This document shows positions 46,379 through 57,383 of a DNA stretch of 64,000 bases, in pieces. The stretch lies in assembly GCA_010279815.1 (NCBI GenBank), contig QEOQ01000508.1, positions 68,936 to 132,935 on the forward strand, written 5' to 3'. Position numbers and translations under genes: made by a program. The notes beneath the pieces are model-generated. The model saw nothing but the letters and a program-made list of their open reading frames with translations, was not told where the DNA came from and made no database searches. The stretch is from Brachionus plicatilis. Its lineage: Eukaryota; Rotifera; Eurotatoria; Ploima; Brachionidae. The first letter of the stretch is position 1; each line of letters starts with the position of its first letter.

Positions 46379-47455
46379 ATGGCCCTTTTGAAAGAGGATT
46401 TTGTTTACACTGAAAGTGAAGATAGCGAAGAAAAACAAGATTTAAGCATTTTACCAATAGCTCTATTCGGAATTATTACAGATATACAATATGCAAATGT
46501 AGATGACGGTCAGAGTTATGATAAAAAAAGAGTTCGATATTATAGAAATAGCCTAAACTTGGTTCGCGAGGCTGTTAACAATTGGAAGGAAATAGAGAAA
46601 AAATTTAGCAAAGATTTTAAATTTGTCATACAATTAGGTGATTTGATTGACGCTAAGTCTTTGGCCATTAATGATTCTAATTCAGCCATAGAACGAGTTA
46701 CCATAGAATTGAACAAACTTTTTTCCGGAAATAAAGAGATCCATCTTCCCATTTTTGATGAAAAAAATTTTCCAAAAATTTTAAATTTATGGGGAAATCA
46801 TGAAATGTATAATTTTAAACGCCAAGATTTATTAAAAATGGATCTTAATTCTGCAAAATTATTAAATCAAAGTAGTTCAGCTAACTATTTTTTTTATGAT
46901 ATTACGGACAAATTACGATTAATTGGCTTGGACTTTTATGAGTATTCATGTTTAGGCTATGATTCGGATGATGAAATCTATAAGCAAGCACACCAGTTTC
47001 TGACCACCCATAACAAGAATGAAGATCTTAACTCAGTAGATGGATTGAGAGGACATGCGATGAGATTTTCGTTATTTAATGGTGCATTGAGTCAAATTCA
47101 ACTAGAATGGTTAAAAAATCAATTAGAATCTTGTAAAAGTTTGAATAAAAAGGCTATTGTATCCGGTCATATTCCAATTCACCCACAAGCGTGTGATATC
47201 ATGTGTTTGGCATGGAATAATAAAGAAGTATTAGAGCTGTTGTGGTCATTTGATCGAACAGTTATTGCTTATTTTGCTGGCCATGATCACAAAGGTGGCT
47301 ATTTTAGGGATAAATACAATATACACCATGTTACCCTTTCAGCAGTGCTTGAAACTCCGCCGAACTCTAACGCTTATGCGACTGTCAAAGTTTATGATAA
47401 TAAAATTTCCGTTGAAGGAGTCGGAAAGATTGGTTATTATGAAATCTATTTTTAA
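46379..47455 (+). CDS. ADPRM: Mn2+-dependent ADP-ribose/CDP-alcohol diphosphatase
   Basis: Intronless, 358 residues (human ~340). A calcineurin-like metallophosphoesterase that hydrolyses ADP-ribose and CDP-choline/glycerol. All metal-binding blocks are present in order: FGIITDIQYA (D-x-Q variant of DxH, typical of the family), FVIQLGDLIDA (GDxxD), LNLWGNHEMY (GNHE), IVSGHIPIHP and YFAGHDHKGGYF (GHDHxGG). Further family segments are LGYDSDDEIYKQA and LSQIQLEWL. The end ..KVYDNKISVEGVGKI fits too. Third gene of the tight cluster, starting 196 bp after TMEM170, with gttttag about 30 bp before the ATG. Confidence 0.95.
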   Translation: MALLKEDFVYTESEDSEEKQDLSILPIALFGIITDIQYANVDDGQSYDKKRVRYYRNSLNLVREAVNNWKEIEKKFSKDFKFVIQLGDLIDAKSLAINDSNSAIERVTIELNKLFSGNKEIHLPIFDEKNFPKILNLWGNHEMYNFKRQDLLKMDLNSAKLLNQSSSANYFFYDITDKLRLIGLDFYEYSCLGYDSDDEIYKQAHQFLTTHNKNEDLNSVDGLRGHAMRFSLFNGALSQIQLEWLKNQLESCKSLNKKAIVSGHIPIHPQACDIMCLAWNNKEVLELLWSFDRTVIAYFAGHDHKGGYFRDKYNIHHVTLSAVLETPPNSNAYATVKVYDNKISVEGVGKIGYYEIYF

Positions 47456-47649
47456 AAAAGATGAATTTTAAAATTTGGATACGAAATTTTAAAAAATTTT
47501 AGGATAATTTAATAAATTGTTTCAGAGCATTATTTTAAAAATATTTATGCTTTTTTTTAGAAGATTTTGGTTTAAAAGTGAATTTTTTTGAAATTAATGA
47601 TAAAGAAATTATTATGAAAAAAATGATGAAAAATCTTACCCTTTATTCA

Positions 47650-48075
47650 GTGGTGTTCCGGATTTAGTAATTTACGATAATTTACGTAAAAAATATTAAA
47701 TTTACTAAATTTTACGTAAATATTGTAAATTTACGTATATTTACAAAAGTAAAAGACCGTAAATTTATCAGATTTTACCTAAAATTTGGTAAATTTCGAA
47801 CATTTTACGTAAATTTATGTAAAAAAAATGTCCAAAAAATTTAAATGAAATTGAATGCCAAAAGTGCAATTTTATTTCAATGTCATTTCATTTCATTTCA
47901 TTCGAAGTGCCAAATTATTTCAATTTTTTGGACATTTTTTTTTTCCATAAATTTACGTAAAAAATAGTAAATTTACCAAATTTTACGTAAAATCTGATAA
48001 ATTTACCGTTTTTTACTTCTGTAAATTTACCGTTTTTTACTTCTGTAAATTTACCTAAATTTACAAAGTATAATT
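47650..48075. mobile_element. Foldback/MITE-like element rich in TTTACGTAAATTTA
   Basis: Two arms of GTAAATTTACGT-type words (47665-47830 and 47945-48070) are largely reverse complements. They flank a central palindrome in which ATGTCCAAAAAATTTAAATG faces AATTTTTTGGACATTT. No frame and no convincing target duplication were found. Confidence 0.6.
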
Positions 48076-48852
48076 TCAATTTTAATTTATTTTTTATTGT
48101 AGTAAAGATCGGCGATTTATTATTTTTTAACTAAAATTACTAAAAAAAAAATTTTTTTCCTAAATTTGCATAACTGATATTATTCTTATTAATTTTTCTA
48201 AATCGTATAAAATTATAAATTAAACATAATTATACTTTAAAAAAACTAAAAATCAGCAGATAGACGTTTAACTGGATTTTGAGCATCTTTTTAAGCCAGA
48301 GAAGGATGTTTTGTACAATTAGATTTTTTTTTGAATTAGAATAATATTTGGTTAATTAAGAATATTATGGAATCAATTTTGATGAAAAATGTGAGTTCTG
48401 TAATCTGGTTTCTAATTAAGATCTCAATAATTCTTTGCTTATTACAATTAGGTTCATATAGAGGCAAAGGATAAAAAAAAATTTTTTTTAAATTTAATTA
48501 AATATTGAAATAACTAGCATCAAACTTGATTTTTAAAATGAATCCACATTTTTAAATTAGTTAAGTCATTTTTATATTCATCTAGGAAAATTGATAAAAA
48601 ATCAGTAATTTTAGTTAATGAATTAGCACAAGCCGTAAAGATCTACAAGTCAGAAATTTATTATTTTTATTTGATGATTAATTTTGTGAGATTTTCAGAA
48701 TTAAAAATTTTTATTTAATTCATATTATACGTAGAAAAATATACGACATTATGATATATTTATTAAATAAAAGGGTTTAGACTACAAATATCTGTACTGA
48801 AATAAGTTTTGACTAAAGTAAATCAATTTTCAAAAAAAATTCAATAATTTAA
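48076..48852. other. AT-rich intergenic stretch
   Basis: No gene pattern seen. Confidence 0.45.
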
Positions 48853-50366
48853 TTATTCATTGTAGTTAATTGATTCAAATATTCCCAGCTTAAAAAAATA
48901 TAAAAAAAAAATTAGAAAGATTTTAAAATTTTTTAACTATACCTTGTCCTTGAGCTGCTGAAGAATCTCAAGACATGAAGTTAATAAGACAATTACATTG
49001 TTCAACCAAGCGATTGAAGAGCATTCAAGCTTAAATTTATTAAATTTTTAATTCTCTTTATTATTCAAAATTTGTGTAACTCTACAATGTGTTTGGTGGT
49101 TTCAGTTCCTTTAATTGTGTAAATAGCAAGAAATAGTTTGTACCCTTGAATGTAAAAGCTAAAAAGCAAATCGTTTGGTACAAGTGGAAATATTTTCATA
49201 TTTTTTTGATTTTGCAACTCATGAATAGTTCTTTTTTTGGGAAACAAAAGAATATTTCTAGCCGAATTTACAGAATCTGTAATTTTGTCCATATTCTAAT
49301 AAAAATATTAAAATACAGTAAAAAAGTGGAAAACCAGTTGTCTTACAAAAGCTGTTTGCTGGAACGAGTCAAAATTCATCCGCTCAATTCGAGCTTCAAG
49401 AGCTTTTAAAATATCATAAGAGTTTTGAATCTTGAGAAAAAATATAAATATATAGTACAGATGTACAAATGATAAAAAGGCTATACAGTTTAAGAAAACG
49501 TATTTGGACATTTTATTCTTTTTTCAAGATAAATTTATTTATTCAGATATATTCTTAATGAATTCTTTAAGAATATTTGTGAATCATTTTTAGGAATACC
49601 TCCCAAGAACAAGTTTGGAATAACTTTAGAATATTCATGAACCGACGATTTTTTGACGGTCCAAATACGCATCTCTAAATTGCGTAACCTTTTTAACCTT
49701 GAAACATTCAATTTGGTATACTTGGTAGAGGTTCCATGAACTATCCTCTTTGGATTTATATATATAGTTATTATGTCTTGGTGTTGGCTTATAGCTAATC
49801 TCCTAGAAATTAATCAATTAAGATCAATAATTTTTGTTTTCATTAAGTTGTTTACTTACAATGTTCTTTAGCTCATTAAAATTGAAAATAACACTACATT
49901 TTAAACCATCAACAACACTAAGAGTTAGAAGTAAATTTTGATTTTAAAATAGATTAAATTTTACAAATGAGGTAAAAGGTTTATTCTTTCTTTTTTGGTC
50001 ACATCATCCCCCAGCATCAGTTTCAATATAATCTTCAAATTAACATTAAATTTTAATTTAATTAAATAAATTCAATTTTTAAAAACTTTTCTAAATTTAC
50101 TTGAATTTTGTTAATAACATTTTTACAGGTCTTGGGTACTTCGTTTTCCAAAATAAAATTTAGTTCTTTTTTCTAAATAAAGAAAATTTTAAATTTAATT
50201 CAATTTTACTTTATTTAAAAGTGAAAGAGGTAAACTTATAATTATTTTAGCTACTTGGACTAATAAAATCTCAATCAAGTAATTTAATCTAAAAACCTAC
50301 CAAAACTTCAATTTCTTTTTGAATTTCGACGTCTTTATCTAAACTTCCTGAATTGTCAAATTCCAT
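48853..50366 (-). CDS. ROGDI: ROGDI homologue (RAVE/leucine-zipper protein)
   Basis: About nine exons on the minus strand. The start is MEFDNSGSLDKDVEIQKEIE at 50366. Next comes KKELNFILENEVPKTCKNVI (family: EF..LL.DEV...L). VVDGLKCSVIFNFNELKNI and EISYKPTPRHNNYIYKSKED follow, ending SSWNLYQVYQ (family: PRNN..L.F....D..W.L.Q.QD). Then there is SYDILKALEARIERM and SVNSARNILLFPKKRTIHEL, MKIFPLVPNDLLFSFYIQGY (family: .F.P.LP.DLL...Y....L), and KLFLAIYTIKG. LECSSIAWLNNVIVLLTSCL then EILQQLKDK follow, and a last short exon LGIFESINYNE. Vertebrate ROGDI is a subunit of Rabconnectin-3/RAVE-like V-ATPase assembly complexes. One junction (49.55-49.66 kb) is uncertain. Confidence 0.8.
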
Positions 50367-50654
50367 TTTATTCAAGTTTGTGAAGATCTTTCGGTATTTT
50401 CAAAATTATGATACAAGCAATTAAAATTTACAAATGATAATTTATTTTGATTATATTATTGTTTTTTTTTTAATTCAGAGCTAAATTAACTTTTACTTAT
50501 CATTCAGAAATAAATACGTAAAAAAGGAATAAAAAGTATCAATTTTTTCTAATTAAAAATCACATGCATAAATATGCTTAAATAAATTTTAATGCATAAA
50601 ATAGCTTTTATAAAAAATATTTAAAAAATTTTTCAATGCAAAAATACTTTTGGT

Positions 50655-50804
50655 TTAAAAAATAAATAAAAATATCTCTAATAAGACTTCTAAACTCTGA
50701 AATACTCGGCGTGATAAAGCAATTACTTGAGTTTCCATTCTTTCAACAAAACTCCAAGCAGATTTACTATCCAAATCAAGGATTTTAGTAGTTGGTAGGA
50801 AATT
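50655..50804 (-). other. Orphan coding-like exon
   Basis: Minus-strand open segment after an attttag acceptor. It encodes FLPTTKILDLDSKSAWSFVE and RMETQVIALSRRVFQSLEVL before a stop at 50655. The composition is protein-like and GC is higher than around it. I find no in-phase partner exon and do not recognise it. It may be the last exon of an unseen gene or a gene remnant. Confidence 0.35.
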
Positions 50805-51108
50805 CTAAAATATTTTGGAAAAAATTCCTATTCAAAAAGATAATTATTTGAAAAAAAAAACTCATTTTTAAAGTTCATTTTATATATTGAAAAATTTTTA
50901 ACAAGTAAATTTGATTTTAGTGATAAAAAAAGGAATTTTGGTAACCCGAACAATTTTTTCAAGACTCTTTAATTATTTTAAAAAATTAAAATAAATATTG
51001 AAAAAGAAAATTTTTTTGTTTTTATTATAAATTTAATTTTTTTGAAACAAAGGTGAATGATAAATAAATTAGATAAAAAATTTCTATTGTTGATGAATGA
51101 GAAATTAT

Positions 51109-52176
51109 TTAATTAGTATCTTCAGTAAAATTGTAAGTTGTAAAATTTTGGTTGATTGTAAAATTAAACGAGTTTGATTCACTCAGTTTTTTTTCGATTT
51201 CCTCTTGAAAATATTTGAAACTTAAAAAGCTTATTCTGATTCTTAAAATGAATCGAAGTAATTTGAAAAATATTGATGATGAATGTTTGCTCAAATCGAT
51301 TTTATTGATAAGGTATTTTTTGGCAGGTGTCAAAATATTTTGGTGCACAAAATGGTCATGTCTTTTTAAAACGGGAAACAAGTCAAGAAAAAGAGTTTCA
51401 TTCATTTGAACAAAAACAAATCTTGAGTAGTCATTCATGTCCAAGTAGAAATTTTCTATATTAAAAATACTAAAATCCCACAGTTCTACAGTGCTCGATT
51501 CAAAAGATACTTTTGAAATTTTTTTACTATATGATGAAGTTTCAAAAATATCGGTCGAATCTCCAAGAAAACACACATGTTCCTCTTGTTCAATAAAATC
51601 CTCGATTTTAATCAGACATATTCTATTTCGGATTGATTCCAATTGTTTTATGTCAAAGTTTTTTCTGTCTTTTAGTCTTTCAACATAGAAAATATGTGAA
51701 TTATTTGAACTTTGATTTATGTTGTGTCCAAAAGTCTCTGAAAAACATAAACTGTTTGTTATCAAAGAATTCCTGGCAATGAATACAGCCTGGCATAAAT
51801 TGCTCGAGTTGACTTTTTTAATCAGTGCAAAAACATTTTTATTAGATTGCGAACAGCTTTCCATTAAATTATTCATTTTCGATTCTTCAAGTGTTTTTTG
51901 AGCGATTTTTTCCTTTATTTCAACTAAGTCACTAATGTCCATATTGTCAATCAATAGTAAAAACAGGAAATAAAATATTGTAACAATTGTTATTCCTAAA
52001 AAAATCGTTCCACATATTTTACAACAACTGGGCTGTTTTTTCGATAGTAATAAATTTTCGATAATTGATTTAGATGACTTTGAAGAAAGGCTAAATGATG
52101 AAGAATCGGATGAGTTTTGAGATGATGATGATGTTTGAGAATCGGATTTTTCAATACTTCCATGATTTGATCTCAT
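51109..52176 (-). CDS. Type II membrane protein with degenerate trypsin-like ectodomain, copy 1
   Basis: Intronless, 355 residues. Residues 1-50 are Ser/Lys-rich and cytosolic; ~55-76 is one hydrophobic helix (IFLGITIVTIFYFLFLLLI). The rest is an ectodomain with several N-glycosylation sequons. After NMDISD it shows the order of a trypsin fold. A CQAVFIARNSLITNSLCFSE segment sits where chymotrypsin-fold enzymes have C.G.LI....VLTAAHC. RNRICLIKIEDF corresponds to NDIALLKL, and an EHVCFLGDS follows. The catalytic His and Asp positions are replaced (Leu, Cys), so it would be inactive. That fold reading is inference. A ~780-bp part is ~99% identical to copy 2 at 58-59 kb. Confidence 0.6.
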   Translation of the reverse strand: MRSNHGSIEKSDSQTSSSSQNSSDSSSFSLSSKSSKSIIENLLLSKKQPSCCKICGTIFLGITIVTIFYFLFLLLIDNMDISDLVEIKEKIAQKTLEESKMNNLMESCSQSNKNVFALIKKVNSSNLCQAVFIARNSLITNSLCFSETFGHNINQSSNNSHIFYVERLKDRKNFDIKQLESIRNRICLIKIEDFIEQEEHVCFLGDSTDIFETSSYSKKISKVSFESSTVELWDFSIFNIENFYLDMNDYSRFVFVQMNETLFLDLFPVLKRHDHFVHQNILTPAKKYLINKIDLSKHSSSIFFKLLRFILRIRISFLSFKYFQEEIEKKLSESNSFNFTINQNFTTYNFTEDTN

Positions 52177-53063
52177 TTTAAATTTTTAAAAACATTAAAA
52201 TTTTAATCAGAGTATTATTTAGCGCCTTTTTTATTTAAATTACTTAATAACTTAAAAATAGTTTCTTAATTCATATTTTTACTATATCAAATCAAAAAAA
52301 ATAATTTCATATTAATAGCTAAAAACTAAATTTGGATTATAAACAATTTTAAAGCAAATATTTAGTGCTGGAAGAACATCAATCAAGCACATCATCTGTC
52401 ATAGTATGCCTAAAAACGCTCACTGACCACTAAGACCACCACAGCATGCTCTACTACTACTACTATTACTATAAATATTGTAGATAAATTGTTAAAATTT
52501 TTCAAATAAAATTGAAATGATGAAACGATTGTAAAGTAGTTTGTCGACTCGACCAAAGTCAACTTTTGTCGACCTAGATTGACTAATAGTCGACTACTTC
52601 TCTTAAACATCGATTAAAGTCAATTAAGTCAAATATTTTTCTTATTTAAAGAAATATTCGTGATTTAATTATCTTTCAGTTATGTTTAAATTTAAAAAAC
52701 ATCCAATTCATATTTAAAAGTTTATACCGGTCACATGGTTTATTTTTGTATAGTCATTTAAAAAAATTTTTAATTTTTTATTCAATCTATTAATTAAATT
52801 TTTTAGCCTTTTTTTAAACCAAATTGTTCCATTCTCTTTATAGAAATAAAAGAAAATTCTAGCGAATTTTTTTCGATTTTTTTATTTTTTAATTATTCCT
52901 GTTTGTGAATTTTTCCAAAACAAGCTTGTTTTATATATTCTCTTTTTCTTTAAATAAATACAAGAAAAAATATAGTAAATATTTTAGAAAAAGAATGAAT
53001 AAACAAATAATAAATAAAGTAACTAATTTGTTTCTTTAAAAAAAGTTGTCTTTTCTTTTTTAA
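52177..53063. other. Intergenic, with GTCGAC-rich patch
   Basis: No gene. 52540-52620 has several GTCGACT words like those of the 16-kb foldback element. A similar patch resumes at 53960-54060 beyond the LINE, suggesting the LINE landed inside an older element. Confidence 0.45.
52215..52232. promoter_or_regulatory. Conserved upstream element of copy 1
   Basis: TTATTTAGCGCCTTTTTT lies 39 bp upstream of the copy 1 start codon. The same 18-mer with one change lies upstream of copy 2, although the first coding segments of the two genes are unrelated. Confidence 0.5.
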
Positions 53064-53958
53064 CATGATGATGATGGGATGAATTCCAATCAAACATTAA
53101 AAAAACATTAGACTGGGTCAGCAAGTGGAAAATGGAGTTAAATCTAAGCAAATGGAAAGTTATGCACTTTGGTAATAATAAAATTCATCAAAACCATTTA
53201 ACTTAGAAGATAAAATCCACTTTATAGAAAATACCAGATCCGAACGTGATCTCGGTATTATAGTTCAAGATAACTTAAAATGGAACGAGCACATATCAAC
53301 TCAAGTTCATAAAGCAAACTTCGTACTTGGTAAACTAAATAATACGTTTAAAAACTGGAATTTAAGAACGTTCAAATTACTATTCACTATATATGTAAGG
53401 CCTATTCTTGAATACGGAGCAACAGCCTGGTGTCCTTACCGTAAGCATGAAAATAAACAAATAGAGAATGTCCAGCGTAGAGCTACTAAACTAGTACCCA
53501 CGATTAGAAACAAAAATTATGAAGAGTGTCTGAAACTATTAGGTATGATTACTCTGACTGAAAGGAGAGAAAGAGGTGACTTAATTCAATTCTATAAATT
53601 CGAAAATAAATTCAATAAGATTGATTGGTTCCATCCAATCATTCCAAGTCCAAGTTCAAGAGCTCATGGTCCTGCAGGTTCAACTAGACAACAAAATAAG
53701 CTTTATAGACAAGTTGTTAAGCAATGTTCGTCCAGACATCACTTTTACACGAATAGAATGATACCATATTAGAATGATCTACCTAACGATGTAAAACTAG
53801 CCGATTCAATAAATGGATTCAAAAACAACTTGGATAGATTTAAGAGTTGGGATACTACAACTAATGAAACATCTGCCATAGTTAAATACGGTAGTGCTTA
53901 ACTCCGCGGGAAAACCCGTTGTGGATAAATTAATAATAATAATAATAATAATAATAAA
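53064..53958 (+). mobile_element. 5'-truncated non-LTR retrotransposon (CR1/jockey-like) with (TAA)n tail
   Basis: The sequence encodes the end of a reverse transcriptase: DWVSKWKMELNLSKWKVMHF, RDLGIIVQDNLKWNEHI, VRPILEYGATAWCPY, IENVQRRATKLVP, LTERRERGDLIQFYK, HFYTNRMIPY then, after a TAG, NDLPNDVKLADSINGFKNNL. An internal stop at IPY(stop)NDLP and a frameshift near 53200 show it is dead. The 3' UTR has a GGGAAAACCC hairpin, followed by about nine TAA units (53930-53957). Confidence 0.9.
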
Positions 53959-55139
53959 GTCACCAAAAATCGACTAGAAAAAAGCAATCTCTTTTTATCG
54001 ACTAGGAAATTATATTTGAATAGTTGGCTTAAGTTAACTTATTAAATTTGTAGTCGACTCACAACTCTAAAAAATTGCCTAATTTTTTTAATCTTACTAT
54101 TTATAAGAATAAATTTATTTTTGATATACCGTCCACTTTAAAACAACATTTTTTTTTGAAAATCGATTTTATTTGAGCTCTTTCAATCAATTCTTGATTT
54201 TAGATATGTACAGAATTTAAATCGATTTTTCAATTAATTGGGAATTTTTTGAATGAAAGTATGCTTTCATAACATCTTCAACAATTTAGCAAAAATTATT
54301 TAATATTAGTAATGGTCGCAACCAGAGCTAACCGGTCCAGTAAGCAAATAATATTGCGGACTTGTTTCAAAAATTATTTGATTAAATTGCTCACACTCAC
54401 AAAATTTTTATATTTATAGTTTTTAAAATTTAATATTAACTCAAGTTTCATTTACCTTTGAATGGGAAAACCATCCAAAGCAATTATTTGGTCATGAACC
54501 CAAACCAGGTTTCCTATGGAAACACAACACTGAAAATTAAAAATCACTTAGAAATTAAATAAAATTGAAAATTATTGTCTGTGTTAAAACTCTAAATAAA
54601 TTTTAAAGCTTTCAATTAAACACTAAAATATTTTTAAGTTAATTAATTTCCCGTTAAACAGCTAAAAAATAAGAAAAAATAAAAAAAAGTTAGCAATTCC
54701 ATTGTAAATTGTATGGCTGTGTTATAAACCTTTATCTATTTATTATTTTGCGGACCTGTTGGGATGGTGGTTCGTTAAACACAGCTTAAATTCTAAAAAC
54801 TTCCAAAAAGCATGAGAGCATGGTAGTCCACTGCTATTCTATGACTCTTAATATTTATCAATAAAAAATTTAATAAAAGTTACCACAAATTCAATTAAAA
54901 AATAACAAATTTATTATGAAAATATCTAATTTAAAAGTTATGTAATTTATTCAATAGAAATTAACATAATTAATAGAATTATTATAAAATGAATGAATTA
55001 ATCTCTAATATGATAAAAAAAATTATTTTTTATTACAAATTGAACAATTTTATTTAAAAAAAACACAGATAAATTTATTATTTTTTCTGCAATCACTTGG
55101 ACAATAAAGAATTGGTTAGGCGTTTACTATTGATACCCA
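53959..55139. other. AT-rich intergenic stretch
   Basis: No supported gene. A GC-richer patch at 54300-54360 and at 54465-54530 is unexplained. Confidence 0.45.
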
Positions 55140-55625
55140 CAAGAAAGTTTTCTATAAATTTAGCCTGAGATTCTATATTTTATGAATAAATTTAAATATT
55201 TGTATTATTTTATCATCTGTATGTTTATTAGTATTTTAGAGTTAAAAATTCATTTTGAGCTATTTAAATTTTTTTAATAATTGTACCGAGCTTATGCTCC
55301 TTCAGAATAATAAATATAAAAAAAAGGCCAAGTCCAGACTTTTTTTTAAATTTGCTAGATCAGGCCTCATATCAAAAAAAGCATAGCCTAAAATAAACTA
55401 TTGAGTATTAAATTAATTTCATTCCTAATCAATTTAGTATATTTAAAATCCATTTATTCCAGTATAGGTTAAAAAGTTCAATTAACACCAAATTTGTTAT
55501 ATTCACAATAAATTTGTAACAAAAAAATCAAAATGTTATTGTTTTTATCATATTAGTGTGTGCTTGAATTGATTTTGTTCTTATTTTTATTAAATTTGTA
55601 GATAAAATTAATGAGGGCCTTAAAT
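55140..55625. repeat. Left arm of a ~5.6-kb inverted repeat
   Basis: Reverse complement of 60125-60702 with gaps. The clearest shared piece is CGAGCTTATGCTCCTTCAGA at ~55290, against TCTGAAGGAGCATGAGCTCG at ~60560. Further shared pieces are the ATTTGTTATATTCACAATAA and AATGAGGGCC sections. Confidence 0.7.
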
Positions 55626-56249
55626 TATAGACATTTAAGTTGAATGGAATCGGTGTTGTCGTTTTTGAGAGAACTAAAACAGTTGCAGGATTATAAATTT
55701 TAAATTAGTTTTTATTTTTAGAATTTTGGTAACTTTACTTATCTATTTAAAAATTTTCAACAAGCCAACTCTTGATTAATTACTTTTGATCAGATCTGGT
55801 TGTTTTTGGACCAGTTGAAAACAAAGCCATAAGAATTTTGTGATTGACCAGACATTTTCACTCAAATAAGGCCTATTTTGAGTGTGAGTTTGAGTGATAA
55901 GCACTCAACTCTTAATCACTACACCACCAGTTGGTTAATAACTTGATTTATTTTTGGTTTTAAACTTTTTAAAAAAATCTTTTTGTGTTACGACAATAGC
56001 TTTATTAATTTTGAATTTAATTTAATTATAATAAAATTTTTTAGGAAAAAACTGGATTGAACTTCATTCCCTTATTAAATAAAGAAAATAGAGCTATGTG
56101 AGGTTAAAATAAAACTACGGAATTTTTTTCTCAATGTTTTTTCTTCAAATCGAAAAACATGCTTACATTGGATATTATAAAACTACACGGCTCTAATAAT
56201 TGTCGTAATCAATGATAGTAATAATATTAATAAAAGATATAATTAATAG

Positions 56250-56405
56250 TATTAATTTTAAACATTTTGATAGAACAAATAAGATATAAAATTCAGAAAA
56301 GCTTGGATCAGAATGGTGCGGCGCCACATATAAACCTGTCTTTTTAATTTTTCTATTTAAATTTCAGGTTGAGCTACAATTTCAAATTTTTTAGCAATTT
56401 CTATT
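56250..56405. repeat. Left arm of inner inverted repeat
   Basis: About 155 bp starting TTAATAGTATTAATTTTAAA and including GGTGCGGCGCCACATATA. It is nearly identical to the reverse complement of 57230-57383. Confidence 0.85.
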
Positions 56406-57229
56406 GACTAACGTAAGGCTACCGAAGGTTATCGATTCACTAAATAGCTTTACTAATTTTTGAATTAATCACAAGGCGTATTTTAATTGATAATTTTTAA
56501 AGAAAGATATCTAAATAAAGGAACGCCTAAATTAACGATAGTGGTTAAACTTCTGAAATATTTTTGATTGAATTAAATAGTCCAAAAAGTGACCAATTTT
56601 GTTAAAAAATCAGGCTTATTTTTAAGTCAAAGCTTTAATCTAACTCATGAAAAGTTATAACTTCGGCTTAATTTTATTATCTAATCAAGTCTGTTTAAAA
56701 GCATAATTTAATCAAACTGTTCCAAGCGAATACTTTAAAGGTGATTTGATACTTAATTTACTTCAGATAGTTCGAAGTGAAATCTTAATATTAGACCCAC
56801 AAGCCAAACTCACGTAATAATTTAATACCAGACTCTAATTACCCTTAGCACATATTCGTGAACATCCCTGTTTTTTATTTATCAGAATCAGAAGAATTTT
56901 TTTACATTTTTTAGATAATTCAAGAGATCCAATTGTTCATTTAGTAAAAATAATTTCAATTAAATAACAGGGATATGTTGTAATATAGGAAAAAAAAGGA
57001 AGAAGTGGACTACTTCTTTCTTTGTAGCTTTACGTTTAAATTTTTAAGGACATTTGACAAAAACATAAAATACTTAAATATAGTATATTTATCAAATATA
57101 TTTTTATTTCAGTCTTAAACCTGAATTAGGCGAAACGTTTAGGAAAAAATGAAAATCAATTTATTTTGAATTTTTTTAAATAAATGATTTTTAAATAAAA
57201 CGTATCTTATCAGGCCATACAAATTGCTA

Positions 57230-57383
57230 AAAAAATTGAAATTGTAGCTCAACCTGAAATTTAAATAGAAAAATTAAAAAGACAGGTATATATGTGGCGC
57301 CGTACCATTCTGATCCAAACTTTTCTGAATTTTATATCTTATTTGTTCTATCAAAATGTTTAAAATTAATACTGTTAATTTAT
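57230..57383. repeat. Right arm of inner inverted repeat
   Basis: Contains TATATGTGGCGCCGTACCAT and CAAAATGTTTAAAATTAATA, mirroring the left arm with only a few changes. The 820 bp between the arms has no transposase frame. Confidence 0.85.

Noticed and set aside
49545..49803. Alternative minus-strand open frame (~85 codons) overlapping a ROGDI exon
   Set aside because: The other frame carries the ROGDI match and joins neighbouring exons; this one starts without ATG context and has no family pattern. Chance overlap is likely.
51215..51901. Plus-strand open frames opposite the membrane-protein genes (also at 58311-58997)
   Set aside because: They recur in both copies only because the DNA is copied; composition is that of an antisense shadow.
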